DNA of 64,000 nucleotides from Microbacterium ureisolvens (GTDB lineage: Bacteria; Actinomycetota; Actinomycetes; Actinomycetales; Microbacteriaceae): positions 186,001-250,000 of the forward strand of contig NZ_JADIJE010000005.1 in the NCBI RefSeq assembly GCF_015278315.1, in the 5' to 3' direction. Positions 60,947-64,000 of the stretch are shown here, one piece after another (within the stretch, counting starts at the first letter, position 1; every line of letters starts with the position of its first letter). Under the pieces are notes generated by a model. That model had not been told where the DNA came from. It saw only the letters and a list, made by a program, of their open reading frames with translations, and did not search any database. The position numbers and the translations under genes were made by a program.

Positions 60947-62903
60947 AGCCGCGAAGGATCTCGCGGCAGGTCACCGCCGCGGCGGCCGACCACGCCTGCG
61001 GACGGCACGCGGCCGGGTAGGCGGTCGGTCGCGAGGTGACGGATGCCGCATCCCCGGCGTGCAGCTCGGGCACGCGGTAGTCGAAGCCCTCGGCCGCGCT
61101 CAGGAGCTCGTCCACGACTCGCAGCGCCGGCCCGCGGAGGCCCGCGCGCGCCATGCCGTGGGCGCAGATCGCGGTGTCGTGGGTCCAGACACTGCCCCCG
61201 TGGTACGACAGCGGCCAGTATCCGGCGGACTCGGTCGACATCGTGCGGATGCCGAAGCCGCTCGACATCGTCGGCCCGACGAGCAGCTCCGCGACATGCG
61301 CCTCGTCGTCCGCGTCGAGCAGGCCGGTGCCGATCAGATGCCCGATGTTGCTCGTGAGCGTGTCGACCGGCCGCTTGTCGCGGTCCAGCGCGATGGCGGG
61401 ATAGCGACCCTCCGGCGTCTGCACCCAGAACTCGTCCGCGAAGCGCCGCCGCAGTTGCGCCGCCCATGTCCGCAGCTCGGCGGGCGTCGGGACGCCGAGC
61501 GCGGGATCCAGGTCGGCGTCCCCGAAGGCCTCGAGGATCTCGGCTCCGGCGCTCACGGCCTCGTAGGCGTACGCCTGCACCTCGCACAGCGCGATCGGTC
61601 CCTGCGCGAGCCGGCCGTCGCGCCATTGGATCGAGTCGCCGGAATCCTTCCAGCCCTGATTCGCGAGGCCCCGGCCGGTGCGGTCGACGTAATCGAGGAA
61701 GCCGTCGCCGTCGCTGTCGCCGTGATCGAGGATCCATCGCAGTGCGCGGACGAGCGGCGGGAGCAGGTCGCGCACCTCGGGCTCCGGCATCCCCGCCCGC
61801 CACGCATCGGCGAGGAGGCACACCCACAGCGGCGTCGAATCGACGCTCCCGTAGTACAGGGGCGGCAGCACGATGCCCTCGCCGGGCATCGCGAGCGCGG
61901 TCGCGCGCAGCTCGTGGAGGATCTTTCCCGGGTCCTGCGCGGTCTCAGCATCGTCCTTCGTGCCCTGCAGCCGCGCGAGGACGCGCAGCGTGGAGGCGGC
62001 GATCCCCGGATCGAGGGGGAGAGCCAGACGTGCGGCCCACAGCGAGTCGCGCCCGAAGAGCGTGAAGAACCAGGGAGCACCGGCGGCGAAGAACTCGTCG
62101 CCGGGGTCGTCGGGAAGGCTGAGGCGCAGGGCTCCGAGGTCGCCGAGGGCGACCTCGAGCCACCGTCCGAGCCGGGGGTGCTCGTCGCGCACCTCCGCGG
62201 CGATCCCTCTCGCCTCCCACGGCTCGGGGCCAGAGGCCCCCCGCACCACCAGGGAGTCGTCCTCCAGCTCGATCGACCAGGCGACCTCGGTGAGACCGTC
62301 GGCGGGAACCTTCACCGGCCAGGTGGCGACGACGTCTTCGCCGTCGACGTCGACCGCGGCGCCGGGCGTGCGCAGGACGAACCGCTGAGCGCCGGCCACG
62401 ACTCGGGTCGCGGCATCCGTCCCGGAATCGCCCTCGGCCGCGATCTCGAGCGCGCGCGTGCGGGGGATGCCCGCCTTCACGTCCTGCAGCGGCGCGAATT
62501 CGGGTGTGAGGCGCACGGACAGCCGCGTCGTGATGGGCGTGTCGAGGCGGGATGCCACGCGGAGCGTCTCGGTGAGGCGCCCGGCCGAGACCCGGCGATC
62601 GCGCATCAGCCGCACCTTGGGATCGGGCGTGGGGTCGTCGAGGCCACGAAGGACGCCGCCGAACACGACGCGGTCCGGCCCTTCGGCGGACGCCGAGATC
62701 CACTCGATGCGGGAGCCCGCACACGACAGCCTCAGCGCCCGCACGTGACGCACGTCGCCGTGATACACGCCGTGGATCGCCGCGTCGCCGAGATCCCCTT
62801 CCGGACCGGACCACGTCTGGGTCGGCGCGCGGAAGACGATCGTCGCCTCGTTCAGCAGCGGCTGCAGCGGCGGCGCTGACGTGTCGCCGGAGACCTGGCT
62901 CAT
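60945..62903 (-). CDS. Amylo-alpha-1,6-glucosidase (glycogen debranching family)
   Basis: A 652-aa protein. An N-terminal GDE_N-like beta domain (about 15-220: GVYHGDVRHVRALRLSCAG, RVSAGRLTETLRVASR) is followed by an (alpha/alpha)6 catalytic domain (about 250-640): WFFTLFGRDSLWAARLAL, LPPLYYGSVDSTPLWVCLLADAW, ANQGWKDSGDSIQWRDG (acidic catalytic loop), YWPLSYHGGSVWTHDTAI. It hydrolyses alpha-1,6 branches in glycogen- or maltodextrin-like glucans. ATG at 62903 overlaps the stop of the sugar ABC permease (ATGA), linking it to uptake of an oligosaccharide. Confidence 0.92.
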   Translation of the reverse strand: MSQVSGDTSAPPLQPLLNEATIVFRAPTQTWSGPEGDLGDAAIHGVYHGDVRHVRALRLSCAGSRIEWISASAEGPDRVVFGGVLRGLDDPTPDPKVRLMRDRRVSAGRLTETLRVASRLDTPITTRLSVRLTPEFAPLQDVKAGIPRTRALEIAAEGDSGTDAATRVVAGAQRFVLRTPGAAVDVDGEDVVATWPVKVPADGLTEVAWSIELEDDSLVVRGASGPEPWEARGIAAEVRDEHPRLGRWLEVALGDLGALRLSLPDDPGDEFFAAGAPWFFTLFGRDSLWAARLALPLDPGIAASTLRVLARLQGTKDDAETAQDPGKILHELRATALAMPGEGIVLPPLYYGSVDSTPLWVCLLADAWRAGMPEPEVRDLLPPLVRALRWILDHGDSDGDGFLDYVDRTGRGLANQGWKDSGDSIQWRDGRLAQGPIALCEVQAYAYEAVSAGAEILEAFGDADLDPALGVPTPAELRTWAAQLRRRFADEFWVQTPEGRYPAIALDRDKRPVDTLTSNIGHLIGTGLLDADDEAHVAELLVGPTMSSGFGIRTMSTESAGYWPLSYHGGSVWTHDTAICAHGMARAGLRGPALRVVDELLSAAEGFDYRVPELHAGDAASVTSRPTAYPAACRPQAWSAAAAVTCREILRG

Positions 62904-63817
62904 TCCTTCACCGCTCCTTGGCTCGAGTTCATGATTCTGCGCTGGAAGATGAAGAACAGCACGGCGACCGGGATCGTCATGATCAGTGCCGCGGCCAGCT
63001 TCAGGGGATACTGCGTCCCCTGGCTGAGCTGGCCGGACGCGAGCCCCGCCACACCCTTGGTGAGAGTCGTCAGCTCGGGCGACTGCGTCGAGACGATGAA
63101 GTGCGACAGCTCGTTCCACGACCCCTGGAACGACAGGATGATGATCGTGATCAGCGCCGGTCTCGCCATGGGGAGGACGACCGACCAGAAGATCCGGAAG
63201 GTGCCCGCACCGTCGATCCGCGCCTGCTCCTCGACCGAGACCGGTATCGACTCGAAGAAGTTCTTCATGATGAACACGCCGGCCGCGTCGACCAGCAGCG
63301 GCAGGATCATCCCCGCATACGAGTCGTAGATGCCGAGCTGGTTGATGACGAGGAACCGCGGGATGAGGAGCACGACGCTCGGCACAGCCATCACGGCGAT
63401 GACGGCGGCGAACACGACGCCGCGCCCGCGGAAGTTCAGCCGTGCCAGGGCGTAGCCCGCGAGCGACACGAAGAACACCCGCAGGATCGTCACGCTGATC
63501 GTCACGATCGCCGAGTTGCGGAACCACACCGGGAAGTCGCTGCGCAGGAACAGGCGTTCGTACGCCGCCGTCGACCAGACCTGGGGGATGAGCGACACCG
63601 GGTTGACGGCCGCTTCGGCGTCCGTCTTGAACGAGGTCGAGAGCTGCACCAGGAACGGATAGATGTAGACGAGCGAGATGAGGATGAGCACGGCGTACAG
63701 GACGATCTGCCATCCCAGTCCCGAGGTGCGGCGTCGCCGCTTCGGAGAATCCGCTCGGGGGCCGGGCTGACCGGCCGCGGCTGTCCGCGTCGCGCCGACA
63801 GTTGTCTCGGTCATCAT
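62900..63817 (-). CDS. Carbohydrate ABC transporter permease (MalG type)
   Basis: A 305-aa inner permease with six membrane helices (first at about 35-55). The EAA loop that contacts the ATPase reads EEQARIDGAGTFRIFWSVVLPMARPALIT. It ends in RRIMNSSQGAVKE. One of two permeases of a CUT1-type sugar importer. Its ATG overlaps the stop of the other permease and its stop overlaps the debranching enzyme start, so the three are co-translated. The sugar is presumably an alpha-glucan oligosaccharide, given the neighbour. Confidence 0.95.
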   Translation of the reverse strand: MMTETTVGATRTAAAGQPGPRADSPKRRRRTSGLGWQIVLYAVLILISLVYIYPFLVQLSTSFKTDAEAAVNPVSLIPQVWSTAAYERLFLRSDFPVWFRNSAIVTISVTILRVFFVSLAGYALARLNFRGRGVVFAAVIAVMAVPSVVLLIPRFLVINQLGIYDSYAGMILPLLVDAAGVFIMKNFFESIPVSVEEQARIDGAGTFRIFWSVVLPMARPALITIIILSFQGSWNELSHFIVSTQSPELTTLTKGVAGLASGQLSQGTQYPLKLAAALIMTIPVAVLFFIFQRRIMNSSQGAVKE

Positions 63818-64000
63818 CGGCCTCCGTTCTCGCGTTCGCGGTCCGCGCCGCCCGGAGCCTGCGACGGATCAGGCGGACTGGGCACCTGGCCGGCCGCGAC
63901 GGTCGCGGGGGTCGCGGTCGCCGGACGGGCCGGCAGCTCGTACTGGCGGGCTCGGCGACGCGACACCGGCCGCTCGCGCAGCACCCACCGCTGGAGCAGC
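63814..64000 (-). CDS. C-terminal end of partner sugar ABC permease (partial)
   Basis: An open minus-strand frame enters at the right edge and ends with TGA at 63816-63814, overlapping the next ATG. The visible 61 residues begin LLQRWVLRERPVSRRRARQ and continue as a Pro/Ala-rich cytoplasmic tail. LLQRW is a common end of the last helix and tail of MalF-type permeases, and the gene order supports that. The body lies outside the window. Confidence 0.65.
   Translation of the reverse strand, partial: LLQRWVLRERPVSRRRARQYELPARPATATPATVAAGQVPSPPDPSQAPGGADRERENGGR

Overview
The window is about 70% GC, with GTG/TTG starts, 4-bp start/stop overlaps and many leaderless genes. It carries actinobacterial markers: Lsr2, an FmdB-type regulator, the coproporphyrin-dependent haem pathway with HemQ, and a galU-rimJ-membrane protein block. 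The gene content and the very frequent GGATGCC/GGCATCC heptamer suggest Microbacteriaceae, probably Microbacterium or a close relative; this assignment is an inference.

Region 1 (1-15,615) is an integrated defence island ending at tRNA-Arg(CCT). A tyrosine integrase (14,205-15,335) reads towards the tRNA 3' end. All other island genes are on the minus strand in three blocks, given here in transcription order. Block 1 is a MazG-like pyrophosphohydrolase followed by a GIY-YIG/DUF2075 helicase. Block 2 is ParB-like protein, SNF2-type helicase, DUF3883 PD-(D/E)XK protein, HNH-like protein, Vsr nickase and C5-cytosine methyltransferase. Block 3 follows a 345-bp gap with its own predicted promoter: two unrecognised proteins, a NERD-UvrD nuclease/helicase, and the start of a gene running off the left edge that may be a DrmA-like helicase. 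A cytosine methyltransferase followed by unknown proteins and a large helicase recalls class 2 DISARM, but the NERD-UvrD gene and the nuclease-rich block 2 do not fit that layout.

Region 2 (15.8-24.8 kb) holds an amidohydrolase/QEGLA-peptidase/ATP-grasp operon (+), a HesB-like protein, and a five-gene cell-envelope cluster (-) of phosphodiester glycosidase, GT2-GtrA, DUF4956, VTC-domain and carbohydrate-binding lipoprotein genes.

Region 3 (25-42.4 kb) is mostly core. It contains pntAB, lsr2, a LuxR-type regulator divergent from a DUF485/acetate symporter pair, an alkyltransferase homologue lacking its catalytic cysteine, a very large helicase-like protein with a broken Walker A, mscL, an FmdB protein, 5-formyl-THF cyclo-ligase, galU, a RimJ-like acetyltransferase, a coiled-coil membrane protein, tRNA-Ala(CGC), a macrodomain protein and a lipoprotein.

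Region 4 (42.4-49.9 kb) is the haem cluster: hemE-hemY-hemQ-hemC-hemB-hemL on the minus strand, with hemA divergent. Both directions appear to start leaderless from one palindromic 9-bp AT-rich element. No hemD is present.

Region 5 (50-64 kb) has a secreted beta-helix protein with a set of operator-like half-sites upstream, a ZIP transporter, a 4CL-like acyl-CoA ligase, a Val/Leu/Phe-type dehydrogenase, a methyltransferase, a YbaK-like deacylase, a secreted M14 carboxypeptidase, and an amylo-alpha-1,6-glucosidase coupled to sugar ABC permeases at the right edge. Strong hairpin terminators separate most convergent units.
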